From NCBI RefSeq assembly GCF_015624485.1, contig NZ_CP061378.1, positions 5,580,001-5,644,000 of the forward strand: a stretch of DNA of 64,000 nucleotides. The letters run 5' to 3'. The position numbers and the translations under genes are program-made. The DNA comes from Bradyrhizobium genosp. L (GTDB taxonomy: Bacteria; Pseudomonadota; Alphaproteobacteria; Rhizobiales; Xanthobacteraceae). Positions 38,649 through 46,536 of the stretch are shown here, piece by piece (the first letter of the stretch is position 1; each line of letters opens with the position of its first letter). The notes under the pieces were generated by a model. It was not told the origin of the DNA. It was given only the letters and a program-made list of their open reading frames with translations, and made no database searches.

Positions 38649-39061
38649 GTCAGTCGGCCGGACGGCCGCTCCCGCTGGTGCCGAAAGGCCGCGGGGGAGG
38701 AAAGTCCGGGCTCCATCGACATACGGTGCCGGATAACGTCCGGCGGGGGCGACCCCAGGGAAAGTGCCACAGAGAACGAACCGCTCCCTCCTCGGACGGA
38801 GTAAGGGTGAAAAGGTGCGGTAAGAGCGCACCGCGTTTCCGGCAACGGAGACGGCATGGCAAACCACACCGGGAGCAAAACCGAATAGGGACGGCAACGC
38901 GGTTAGTTCGCGCACGCGCGATAACACCGCAGGGCGATGTCAGGCCCGCTGTCCGGGTAGGTTGCTCGAGGCAAGATGCAAATCTTGTCCCAGAGGAATG
39001 GCCGTCGCGTGCCGTTCGCAAGAATGGCGCCCTACAGAACCCGGCTTACAGGCCGGCTGAT
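38649..39061 (+). ncRNA. rnpB: RNase P RNA
   Basis: Catalytic RNA of RNase P, which matures tRNA 5' ends. It has the bacterial type A signatures: GAGGAAAGTCCGGGCTCC near the 5' end (38695-38713), an ACAGAA stretch (39034-39039), and a [20 protein letters not shown] P-helix region. The 5' GTCAGTCGGC pairs with the 3' GCCGGCTGAT over ten positions (two G-U pairs), forming helix P1 and fixing both ends. The length, about 413 nt, is normal. A protein-coding frame that runs through this region is spurious. Confidence 0.95.
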
Positions 39062-39073
39062 ATCTTGGTCTAT

Positions 39074-39105
39074 GAGGGGCTCGGCGAGAACACGCCGGGC
39101 CCCTC
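39074..39105 (+). terminator. Hairpin after rnpB
   Basis: GAGGGGC-T-CGGCG and CGCCG-G-GCCCCTC pair around an AGAACA loop, 12 bases beyond the rnpB P1 helix. There is no U-tract, so it may be a processing or partial termination structure. Confidence 0.5.
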
Positions 39106-39199
39106 GCCATTTCGGAGTGCCTTCGCGCATGCTGTGATGCTGCGCGTCCTTTTGCTAGACTGGAGTGCCGGACCGGCGCTGCTCATGAGGACAAGAGGC

Positions 39200-40855
39200 A
39201 TGACCTATTTTGATCTCGGGCCGTACAGCCGCAAAGTCACGACATCGTCACCCGACGCCCAGCTCTGGTTCGACCGCGGCCTCAACTGGCTGTTCGGCTT
39301 CAACCATGCCGAGGCGATCAAGTGCTTCCAGAAGGCGCTGTTGCAGGACGCGGAATGCGCGATGGCGCATTGGGGCATCAGCTACGCAGCGGGACCCAAC
39401 TATAACCTGCCCTGGGTTCGCTATGACGCGAACGGCCGGCAGATGGCACTGGCGGCGGCCTACGACGCCATGCAGCAAGCGCTCGTACATGCGGAAAAGG
39501 CAAGCGCGGTCGAGCGCGCGATGATCCAGGCGCTGCCCGCGCGCTATCCGCAAGCCGCGGCAGCCGAGGACATGGCGCCATGGGACAAGGCCTACACCAA
39601 CGAAATGCGCAAGGTGTTCGCGAGCTTTGCTGATGATCTCGACGTTCGATGCGTGCTCGCGGAATCGATCATGAACGAGACGCCATGGCAGATGTGGGAC
39701 CTGCCCTCCGGCAAACCCGTCGCGGGCGCAGGCACCGAGGAATGCACCACGCTGCTTGAACAGGCCTTCGATCGTTTTCCGGCCGCGTGGGATCACCCGG
39801 GCCTGCTGCACCTGTATGTCCATCTGATGGAGATGTCGCCATTCCCGCAGCGCGCGCTGCGGGCGGGTGATCGCTTGCGCGAGATCGTCCCCGATGGCGG
39901 CCATTTGATCCACATGCCGACCCATCTCGACGTGCTGTGCGGGCACTACAACGACGTGCTGCTCTACAACCAAAAAGCACTGAAGACCGATCGCAGATTC
40001 CTCACCTATTCGGACGATCCGGGCGTCTATCTCGTCTACGTCATCCATAACTTCCACTTCGCGATCTACGGCGCGATGTTCCTCGGCCGGTACGCGCCTG
40101 CGATCGCGGCGGCCGAGGAGCTGATCGCGACCGTCCCCGAGCCGGTACTGCGGATTCCGTCGCCGCCGATGGCCGACTTCCTCGAAGGATACCTGACGAT
40201 GAAGCAGCACGTTCTGGTGCGCTTCGGAAAATGGCACGAGATCATCGAACAGAAGCTGCCCGACGACCGCGATCTCTATTGCTCCGTGACCGCGATGATC
40301 CACTACGCCAAGGCGGTGGCGCATTCGGCGCTCGGCAATGTGGCCGAGGCAGAAGCCGAGAAGGCATCGTTCGTCGCCGCCAAGGCCCGCGTGCCGGAGA
40401 GCCGGCTCGTCCACAACAACAAGATGGTGAACCTGCTCAACGTCGCCGAGGCGATGCTGAACGGCGAGCTGGACTACCGCAAGGGCAATCATGACACCGC
40501 ATTTGCGTACTTGCGCAAATCGGTCGAGCTCTCCGACGCGTTGCCCTATGACGAACCCTGGGGCTGGATGCAGCCGCCGCGCCATGCGCTCGGCGCGCTG
40601 CTGCTCGAGCAGGGACGCATCGAGGAAGCCGAGGCGGTCTACCGTTCCGATCTCGGTCTCGACGGCAAACTGAGCCGCGCCTGCCAGCATCCCGATAATC
40701 TGTGGTCGCTGCACGGGGTGCACGAATGCCTGGTTCGCCGCGGCGAAAAGGTCGAGAGCGTCCTGATCAAGCAGCGGCTCGACCTCGCGCAAGCGCGGGC
40801 CGAGGTCCCGATCAAGGCCTCCTGCTTCTGCCGCCGCACGGCAATGGTTGCTTAG
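39200..40855 (+). CDS. Tetratricopeptide-repeat protein
   Basis: A 551-residue soluble protein built of TPR-like helices, for example LWFDRGLNWLFGFNHAEAIKCFQKALLQDAECAMAHWGIS (about 25-64) and ALGALLLEQGRIEEAEAVYR near the C-terminus. Its first part has the recurrent pattern AHWGISYAAGPNYNLPW seen in a family of long TPR proteins of unknown role. I chose the ATG at 39200 with GAGG upstream; the open frame begins at 38678, but that part is rnpB. No signal peptide or enzymatic motif is evident. It is a single gene, followed by a region next to an insertion element. Confidence 0.8.
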   Translation: MTYFDLGPYSRKVTTSSPDAQLWFDRGLNWLFGFNHAEAIKCFQKALLQDAECAMAHWGISYAAGPNYNLPWVRYDANGRQMALAAAYDAMQQALVHAEKASAVERAMIQALPARYPQAAAAEDMAPWDKAYTNEMRKVFASFADDLDVRCVLAESIMNETPWQMWDLPSGKPVAGAGTEECTTLLEQAFDRFPAAWDHPGLLHLYVHLMEMSPFPQRALRAGDRLREIVPDGGHLIHMPTHLDVLCGHYNDVLLYNQKALKTDRRFLTYSDDPGVYLVYVIHNFHFAIYGAMFLGRYAPAIAAAEELIATVPEPVLRIPSPPMADFLEGYLTMKQHVLVRFGKWHEIIEQKLPDDRDLYCSVTAMIHYAKAVAHSALGNVAEAEAEKASFVAAKARVPESRLVHNNKMVNLLNVAEAMLNGELDYRKGNHDTAFAYLRKSVELSDALPYDEPWGWMQPPRHALGALLLEQGRIEEAEAVYRSDLGLDGKLSRACQHPDNLWSLHGVHECLVRRGEKVESVLIKQRLDLAQARAEVPIKASCFCRRTAMVA

Positions 40856-41050
40856 CACAGTGTGGCGTCGAGTTGGGGCGATCGCGCAGCGGGTTCGCTG
40901 CGGGACGAGATGCGCTTGCACGATTTCGGAATAATGGAACAGTACCGCTGATTTGCCCGACGTGTCAAGTGAGGTGTCGAACGCCGGCAGGCCGCCGGCA
41001 CCTTTGCATGGGGTTGTTTTCGACATTTTGGCAGTGCGCCCCGCCTCTGC

Positions 41051-41060
41051 CCGCAAGGAG
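41051..41060. repeat. Left target-site duplication of the IS4-family element
   Basis: CCGCAAGGAG, repeated exactly at 42490-42499 directly after the element. Ten bases fits IS4-family insertions. Confidence 0.75.
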
Positions 41061-42489
41061 CTACGGGAGCCCCGAAAGTGATTCCCCGGAGTTTGTGAAT
41101 GTGATTCAAGGCCTTTCGACCTGTTTGGACGAGAGGCCTGCGATGTCTTTTGGCGATGTTCGGGTTGCGGAGCGGGCTGATTGGCTGATCGAGCGGGTGG
41201 CGACGGCGGGGACGCTGGTGCTACGCAAATTGGGGGAGACGCGCGCGGGCGAGAAGGCCGTGCATCGGTTTCTGTCTTCGCCCCATGTTTCGGTCGATCG
41301 GATTGTGGAAACGTTGGCCGGGCGGACTGCGGTTCAATGCGCCGGTCGCCGCATTCTGGCTGTCCAGGACACGACCGAGATCAATTTTGGCGGTCGTGAC
41401 AAGAAGCGGCGGGGCTTCGGACCTGCCGGCGATGGCCAAACCCCTGGCTTCTTCATCCATCCAGTGATTGCCGTCGATATCGAAAGCGAAGCCGTGGTCG
41501 GTCTTGTCGATGCGGCGATCTGGACGCGGTCTGCGGATCGCGTCACGTCGCGCCGCAATCGCGCGATCGAGGATAAGGAATCGGCGCGTTGGCTGTTGGG
41601 CTGTCAGGCCACGGCAAGCGTGCTGTCCGATGCCGCCGAGGTGACAATGGTGGCCGATCGCGAAAGCGACATTTACCTGCTGTTTGCCCGCAAACCGGAG
41701 CGGCTCGATCTGATCGTGCGCGCCGGTCAGGATCGATCTTTGCTCGGTGGGGGAACGCTCTTTGGGGCGCTTGCCAGTGCTGAAGTGCTGAGCAGAAGCG
41801 AGGTCCGCGTGGCGCCGCGCGGGCCTGGTGACAAAGGGCGCGTCGCGACCGTCGAACTCCGCGCGGGCTCGGTGCACATCGCCCGCTCACAAAGTCTGGG
41901 GCAATCCGAGGCGGCCGGCAGCGTCGAACTCACCTTGGTGGAAGCACGAGAGGTCGATGCGCCGTCAGGCAAGACGCCGTTGTTGTGGCGCCTACTCACG
42001 ACCCGCACCGTCACTTGTGCGACCGAGGCTGAACACGTCGTCCGCCTCTATCGCTTGCGCTGGCGCATCGAACAAGTCTTCCGCGCCCTCAAGAGCGACG
42101 GCTTGGCCCTCGACGACAGCCAAGTCGTCGACGCCGAGCGGATGTTTAATCTGACCGCCATCGCGCTCGCTGGCGCGATTCGGACGATCCAGCTTGTCGA
42201 TGCCAGAGACGGCAGCCTCCGCCCGGCAACCGATGTCATTGACGAAAGCTTCGCCGTCGCGCTCGAGCACCTGTCAAAAAAGCTCGAGGGCAAAACGCTA
42301 CGGCAGAAAAACCCGCATCCTATCGGCTCGCTTGCCTTCGTCTCATGGATCGCGGCCCGTCTCGGCGGATGGAATTGCTACTACAAGCCTCCAGGACCAA
42401 AGACCATGCGCGACGGCTGGAACCGCCTTGCCGCAACACTCGACGGCTATGCCCTTGCTACACAGTCACAAAATCCGGGAATCCCCTAG
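41061..42489 (+). mobile_element. IS4-family insertion sequence
   Basis: A 1429-bp element flanked by a perfect 10-bp duplication. The ends both begin CTA: the left reads CTACGGGAGCCCCGA and the right (inverted) CTAGGGGATTCCCGGA. A better-matched inner pair follows, GATTCCCCGGAGTTTGTG (left) against GATTCCCGGATTTTGTG (right, inverted). One intact transposase gene fills it, and its stop codon is the last three bases of the element. The intact gene and perfect duplication suggest a recent insertion. It lies in an intergenic region and breaks no recognisable gene. Confidence 0.85.
41143..42489 (+). CDS. IS4-family transposase
   Basis: DDE transposase, 448 residues from the ATG at 41143; GTG codons at 41095 and 41101 are possible earlier starts. 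The first catalytic Asp is in AVQDTTEINF, the second in VADRESDIY, and the Glu is in the YREK signature YRLRWRIEQVFRALK, which fits Y-2-R-3-E-6-K exactly. The C-terminal WIAARLGGWNCYYKPPGPKTM is typical of this group. No frameshift or internal stop is seen, so it looks functional. Confidence 0.93.
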   Translation: MSFGDVRVAERADWLIERVATAGTLVLRKLGETRAGEKAVHRFLSSPHVSVDRIVETLAGRTAVQCAGRRILAVQDTTEINFGGRDKKRRGFGPAGDGQTPGFFIHPVIAVDIESEAVVGLVDAAIWTRSADRVTSRRNRAIEDKESARWLLGCQATASVLSDAAEVTMVADRESDIYLLFARKPERLDLIVRAGQDRSLLGGGTLFGALASAEVLSRSEVRVAPRGPGDKGRVATVELRAGSVHIARSQSLGQSEAAGSVELTLVEAREVDAPSGKTPLLWRLLTTRTVTCATEAEHVVRLYRLRWRIEQVFRALKSDGLALDDSQVVDAERMFNLTAIALAGAIRTIQLVDARDGSLRPATDVIDESFAVALEHLSKKLEGKTLRQKNPHPIGSLAFVSWIAARLGGWNCYYKPPGPKTMRDGWNRLAATLDGYALATQSQNPGIP

Positions 42490-42499
42490 CCGCAAGGAG
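42490..42499. repeat. Right target-site duplication of the IS4-family element
   Basis: CCGCAAGGAG, identical to 41051-41060. Confidence 0.75.
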
Positions 42500-42564
42500 A
42501 GGGAGCGCGCGGCCTTCGATGGCGATTAGTCCCAATGTCATCGCGCACGGTCGTTCGTCGCCGA

Positions 42565-43296
42565 TCAGGCCACGATCGTCTGCAGCAGCTCCATCAGTGT
42601 CTCTGGCGCTGTGACGTTCGGCGAATGGCTGGCGTCGATGTCGAAATGGCCCCAGCCGGCCTCGCTCCTGGTGCGCTGCGCAAATTGCCCGAATGTGTCC
42701 GCCGGCGTGATGCGGGTGGCGTAGATGTAGCTGCGCGGCAACTTCGTCTCGCCGTGCTGCAGCTTCAGCTTCTGCTCGAAACATTTGATCGGCATGTCGA
42801 CACGTCGCGCAGTCAGCCATTCGACGTCGGCAGCCGATGTGTCCGGCGGGGTCGGCATCGGCGGAATGCGCCAGCCATCGCCGCTTCGCGCCGCCTCCCG
42901 CATCTTCGAGATCGCGACCTCGTTGAGGTCGAACAGCGATTGCCCGTCGCGTGGCACGAAGGCGTCGATATAGATCAGCTGCGCGATCCGTTCGCGCATC
43001 CGATCGGCGACGCCGGTCGCGACCATGCCGCCATAGGAATGGCCGACCAGCACGATGTCGCTGAGGTCCTCATAGGTGATGACGTTGAGCACGTCCTGGA
43101 TATGCGCCTCGAGGTCGAGCGCCTGATGCGCGAGATGCGCCCGCTCGCCGAGCCCGGTGTAGCTCGGCGTGATCAGCCGGTGCCCGGCGGCCCGTATCAG
43201 GGGATGCATCTTCTTCCACGCCCATCCCGCCGACCAGGCGCCGTGACAGACCAGAAAGGTTTTGGACGAACTCGCAGTCGACGAACTCGCAGTCAT
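42565..43296 (-). CDS. Alpha/beta-hydrolase (esterase or hydroxynitrile-lyase-like)
   Basis: A 243-residue alpha/beta-hydrolase. The oxyanion region is LVCHGAWSAGWAWKK (about residues 15-29), the nucleophile serine is in VLVGHSYGGMVATGV, and the catalytic His is in IDASHSPNVTAPETL near the C-terminus. The HGAW start and overall pattern match the plant-hydroxynitrile-lyase/EstC-like esterase group. The ATG at 43296 has GGAAG upstream; the frame continues upstream only as antisense to the next gene. The first 12 residues contain a duplicated TASSS-type stretch encoded by a 15-bp tandem repeat. The substrate is unknown. Confidence 0.86.
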   Translation of the reverse strand: MTASSSTASSSKTFLVCHGAWSAGWAWKKMHPLIRAAGHRLITPSYTGLGERAHLAHQALDLEAHIQDVLNVITYEDLSDIVLVGHSYGGMVATGVADRMRERIAQLIYIDAFVPRDGQSLFDLNEVAISKMREAARSGDGWRIPPMPTPPDTSAADVEWLTARRVDMPIKCFEQKLKLQHGETKLPRSYIYATRITPADTFGQFAQRTRSEAGWGHFDIDASHSPNVTAPETLMELLQTIVA

Positions 43297-43401
43297 GGGA
43301 CACTTCCATTTCGATTGTCGTTGATGAGCCGCGATTTCGGAGTGTACCTGCCGGCCGCCTCGTGTAAACGTCGCGGCAATGATCAAAAGAACGAGACGAC
43401 G

Positions 43402-44145
43402 ATGAATCTGGCGGGCTACGCGATCCTGTTCTTCGGCGCGCTGGCCGGCGGCTTCGTCTCCGGCCTTGCCGGCTTCGGCACGGCACTGATGGCGCTCGGG
43501 ATCTGGCTCTATGTGCTGCCGCCGACGCTCGCGGTGCCGCTGGTGCTGGTCTGCTCGGTGATCGCGCAACTCTCGACGCTGCCGTCGATCTGGAAGACGA
43601 TCGATTTCCGCCTGATCTGGCCGTTCATCGTCGGCGGCCTCGCCGGCGTGCCGATCGGCATCCTGCTGATCGCGAAGGCCGACCCTGCCGTGTTCAAGCT
43701 GACGATCGGGATCTTCCTGCTGGTGTTTCCGGTTGCACTGTTCCTGCAGAAGAAGCCGATGTCGATCGCCTTCGGCGGCAAATGGGCCGACAGCGCAATC
43801 GGATTTGCCGGCGGCATTCTGGGCGGCCTCGCCGGGCTGTCCGGCCCGCTGCCGATCCTGTGGGCCAGCGTGCGCGGCTGGGGCAAGGAGCAGCGCCGCG
43901 GCGTGTTCCAGACCTTCAATTTCACGATCCTGGCGGTCGCGCTCTGCGTCCAGATCGGGAGCGGACTGGTGAAGCCGGAGCTCGCCTGGCTCGTGATCTG
44001 CGCCTTCCCGGGAACGCTGCTCGGCGCCTGGCTCGGTTCGCGGGTCTATCACGCGCTGAACGATCGCAATTTCTCCGACGTCGTGCTGGTGCTGCTGTTC
44101 CTGTCCGGCGTCGCGCTGGTGTGGAGCGGAATTGCTCCGAGATAG
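43402..44145 (+). CDS. TauE/SafE family membrane transporter
   Basis: A 247-residue protein with about eight hydrophobic segments and the family pattern: ILFFGALAGGFVSGLAGFGTALMAL at the N-terminus and its internal repeat DSAIGFAGGILGGLAGLSGPLPILWA in the second half. TauE/SafE proteins are proposed exporters of sulfite, sulfoacetate or other anions; the substrate here is unknown. ATG at 43402. It is divergent from the hydrolase. Confidence 0.88.
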   Translation: MNLAGYAILFFGALAGGFVSGLAGFGTALMALGIWLYVLPPTLAVPLVLVCSVIAQLSTLPSIWKTIDFRLIWPFIVGGLAGVPIGILLIAKADPAVFKLTIGIFLLVFPVALFLQKKPMSIAFGGKWADSAIGFAGGILGGLAGLSGPLPILWASVRGWGKEQRRGVFQTFNFTILAVALCVQIGSGLVKPELAWLVICAFPGTLLGAWLGSRVYHALNDRNFSDVVLVLLFLSGVALVWSGIAPR

Positions 44146-44219
44146 CGCGCGCATGGCCGCCATGTGCACCGAACGCGTCGCTTGTCGACCGCGCGGCAAA
44201 GCAGCTAACCACGTCCATC

Positions 44220-45131
44220 ATGTCCATGTCCTCCTCGCGCGAACGTCTCGGCCTGCTGCTCGGCTTTGTCGGCATGGCGATCTTCGGCGGCACGCTGCCC
44301 GGAACGCGCCTTGCGGTCTCGGCGATTGATCCGGGTGCACTGACCGCGATCCGGGCCGCGATCGCCGGCGTCTGTTCGCTGGCGGTGCTGGTCGCGCTGC
44401 GACGTCCGCCGCCGCCGCGCGCACTCTGGCCGCAACTGCTGCTGACGATGGCCTGCGTCGTCGTGCTGTTTCCGCTGCTGATGGCCATGGGCATGCAGCG
44501 CGTCGATGCCTCGCATGGCGGCGTGGTGTTCGGCGGCATGCCGATCGGAACGGCGCTGGTCGCCGTCGCAGTGACCCACGAACGTCCGCGACCGCTGTTC
44601 TGGATCGCATCGCTGGTCGGCGCCGCGCTGGTCGTTGCCTTTGCGCTGCGGCAAGGCGGCGGCACGCTGTCGATCGGCGACCTCTTCCTGTTCGCGGCCG
44701 TCGCGGTCGCAGCGGTCGGCTACGCGTTCTCCGGTAAGCTCACGGCCTCGATGCCGGGCTGGGAGGTGATCAGCTGGGTGCTGGTGATCGCGCTGCCTTT
44801 CTCGGTGCCGGCCGCGCTGCTGACCATGCCGGCCGATCTCCTCGACGTCCCGCTCAAGCCGCTGCTCGGCCTGCTCTATGTCGCGCTGTTCTCGCAATGG
44901 ATCGGGTTCTTCGCCTGGAATGCCGGCATGGCGATGGGCGGCATCGCGCGGGTGTCGCAGGTGCAGTTGCTGCAGCCCTTCGTCACCTTCGCGCTCGCCG
45001 CTTTGTTCAATGGCGAGACCATCACCTGGCAGATCGTGCTGTTCGCGACCGCCGTGGTGGCGACGGTCGCGATCTCTACACGGACGCGGGCGCAGAAGGC
45101 GCCGCCTCCGGTTCAGCTTGTTGCGGAGTGA
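44220..45131 (+). CDS. EamA/DMT-family transporter
   Basis: A 303-residue inner-membrane protein with ten predicted helices in two EamA repeats (GFVGMAIFGGTLPGTRLAVSAIDPGALTAIRA and FLFAAVAVAAVGYAFSGKLTA onward). It is a member of the drug/metabolite transporter superfamily; the substrate is unknown. Start at the ATG at 44220, with ATG 44226 as an alternative; no strong ribosome site. Its last 56 bases overlap the 3' end of the MATE gene on the other strand. Confidence 0.85.
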   Translation: MSMSSSRERLGLLLGFVGMAIFGGTLPGTRLAVSAIDPGALTAIRAAIAGVCSLAVLVALRRPPPPRALWPQLLLTMACVVVLFPLLMAMGMQRVDASHGGVVFGGMPIGTALVAVAVTHERPRPLFWIASLVGAALVVAFALRQGGGTLSIGDLFLFAAVAVAAVGYAFSGKLTASMPGWEVISWVLVIALPFSVPAALLTMPADLLDVPLKPLLGLLYVALFSQWIGFFAWNAGMAMGGIARVSQVQLLQPFVTFALAALFNGETITWQIVLFATAVVATVAISTRTRAQKAPPPVQLVAE

Positions 45132-46479
45132 TCTCGCTCGCCCGTGGCACCAGGCGCTTGCCGAACTCGCGGCGCAGCAGCCACAGGCTCAAGGCGGCCT
45201 GCAACGTCGTCGTCGCGATCGACATGTACCAGACGTACTCGATCCGGAAGCCCGGCCGCGTGGAGAGCCAGATCACCGGCACGGCGTAGGTGAGCAGGCG
45301 GGTGGCCGAGCTCAACAGCACCGGCTTGGTATTGCCGAGGCCCTGGAACATGCTGTTGCAGGTGAACACCAGCCCCTGCGCCACGAGATTGAGCGAGACG
45401 AACTGCAGGAACATCCCTGCGACGCCCATGGTCTCCCGATCGTTCGAGAAGTTGCCGAGTAGCCATTCGGGCTTGCATTGTGCCAGGACCGTGAAAGCGC
45501 CCATCACGACGCTGGCGATCGCCACCGCCTTGACGAAGGTCTCCCGCACCCGGCCCGCATTGCCGGCACCGAAATTCTGGCCGGCGATCGGGCCCGCGGC
45601 GAGCGCGACCGCAAGCGCCGGCATCTGGATCAGGCCGAGCACGCGCGTGCCGATACCGAAGCCGGCCTGCGCGCCCGGGCCGAAATCGCGCAGCACGTAA
45701 TAGATCACGCCCATCCACGCGAAGATGATCGCGAATTCGCCGCCGGCCGGCAGGCCGACGTTGAGGATGCGCTTCCACTGATCCAGCCGCGGCCGCCATT
45801 GCGCGGGATCGAACGCGACATAGCGCTCGAGCCTGTGGAAATACGCAAACAGCATCGCGACGCCGATCAGGACCGCGATCGAGCTTGCAAGTCCCGCACC
45901 GGCGACGCCGAGCGCGTGGCCGGTGCCCCAGCCCGCGATCAGCACCGGCGCCAGCGCGATGTTGATGATGACGGCTGCCGCCTGCACCAGCATGCTCGGC
46001 CGCACGATGCCGGTGGCGCGCAGCGCCGAACCCATCACCAGCGTGATGAATTGCAGCGCCAGCGCCGGCATGAACCACAACAGATAAAGCGTGCCCGCCT
46101 CGACGGTCGCCTCGTCGGCGGCAACCGCGCGCATATAGGGACGCGACAGCAAGGCGCCGGCGACCAGTGTCACCAGCCCGAACAGAACCGACAGCACCAC
46201 CGCCTGGTTGAACACCGAATTGGCGTCGTTGCGGTCCTTGCGTCCGACCGCCTGCGCGATCAGCGAGACCGCGCCGACGCCGAGCACCTGCATCAGCGCG
46301 TTGATCAGGAATCCGGCATTGCCGGCCGCGGCCACGCCCGCGACGGCGGCCTCGCCGAGCCCGGTGACGAAATACAGATCGACCAATTGGCAGATCATGA
46401 TCGTGATCATGCCGACGACGATCGGTGGCGCCATGGTCAGGATGTGGCTCACGATGGAGCCGCGTGTCAGGTCTTTCAT
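45076..46479 (-). CDS. MATE-family efflux transporter
   Basis: A 467-residue inner-membrane cation/drug antiporter with 12 hydrophobic segments. The MATE pattern is clear at the start (LTRGSIVSHILTMAPPIVVGMITIMICQLVDLYFVTGLG) and in the mid-protein repeat NVGLPAGGEFAIIFAWMGVIYYVLRDFGPGAQAGFGIGTRV. The stop-proximal segment overlaps the EamA gene convergently. It lies 57 bases downstream of the ABC exporter in the same direction, with a 12-bp hairpin between them, so the two form a probable efflux operon. Confidence 0.93.
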   Translation of the reverse strand: MKDLTRGSIVSHILTMAPPIVVGMITIMICQLVDLYFVTGLGEAAVAGVAAAGNAGFLINALMQVLGVGAVSLIAQAVGRKDRNDANSVFNQAVVLSVLFGLVTLVAGALLSRPYMRAVAADEATVEAGTLYLLWFMPALALQFITLVMGSALRATGIVRPSMLVQAAAVIINIALAPVLIAGWGTGHALGVAGAGLASSIAVLIGVAMLFAYFHRLERYVAFDPAQWRPRLDQWKRILNVGLPAGGEFAIIFAWMGVIYYVLRDFGPGAQAGFGIGTRVLGLIQMPALAVALAAGPIAGQNFGAGNAGRVRETFVKAVAIASVVMGAFTVLAQCKPEWLLGNFSNDRETMGVAGMFLQFVSLNLVAQGLVFTCNSMFQGLGNTKPVLLSSATRLLTYAVPVIWLSTRPGFRIEYVWYMSIATTTLQAALSLWLLRREFGKRLVPRASEITPQQAEPEAAPSAPASV

Positions 46480-46491
46480 TGTCGATTCCCC

Positions 46492-46531
46492 GGCGTGTAG
46501 CTGTCGGACTTTCGTCTCTCAGCTACACGCC
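46492..46531 (-). promoter_or_regulatory. Intercistronic hairpin between ABC exporter and MATE gene
   Basis: GGCGTGTAGCTG and CAGCTACACGCC are exact complements (12 bp) around a 16-base loop. It lies between the ABC stop and the MATE start and has no U-tract. It may set relative expression or be a processing site. Confidence 0.5.
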
Positions 46532-46536
46532 ACCAT

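Noticed and set aside
38678..39199. N-terminal extension of the TPR protein
   Set aside because: This segment is the RNase P RNA; the ATG at 39200 has a ribosome site and begins the conserved protein.
43297..44199. Upstream extension of the alpha/beta-hydrolase frame to 544 residues
   Set aside because: The extension is antisense to the TauE/SafE gene and lacks domain features; the ATG at 43296 has a good ribosome site.
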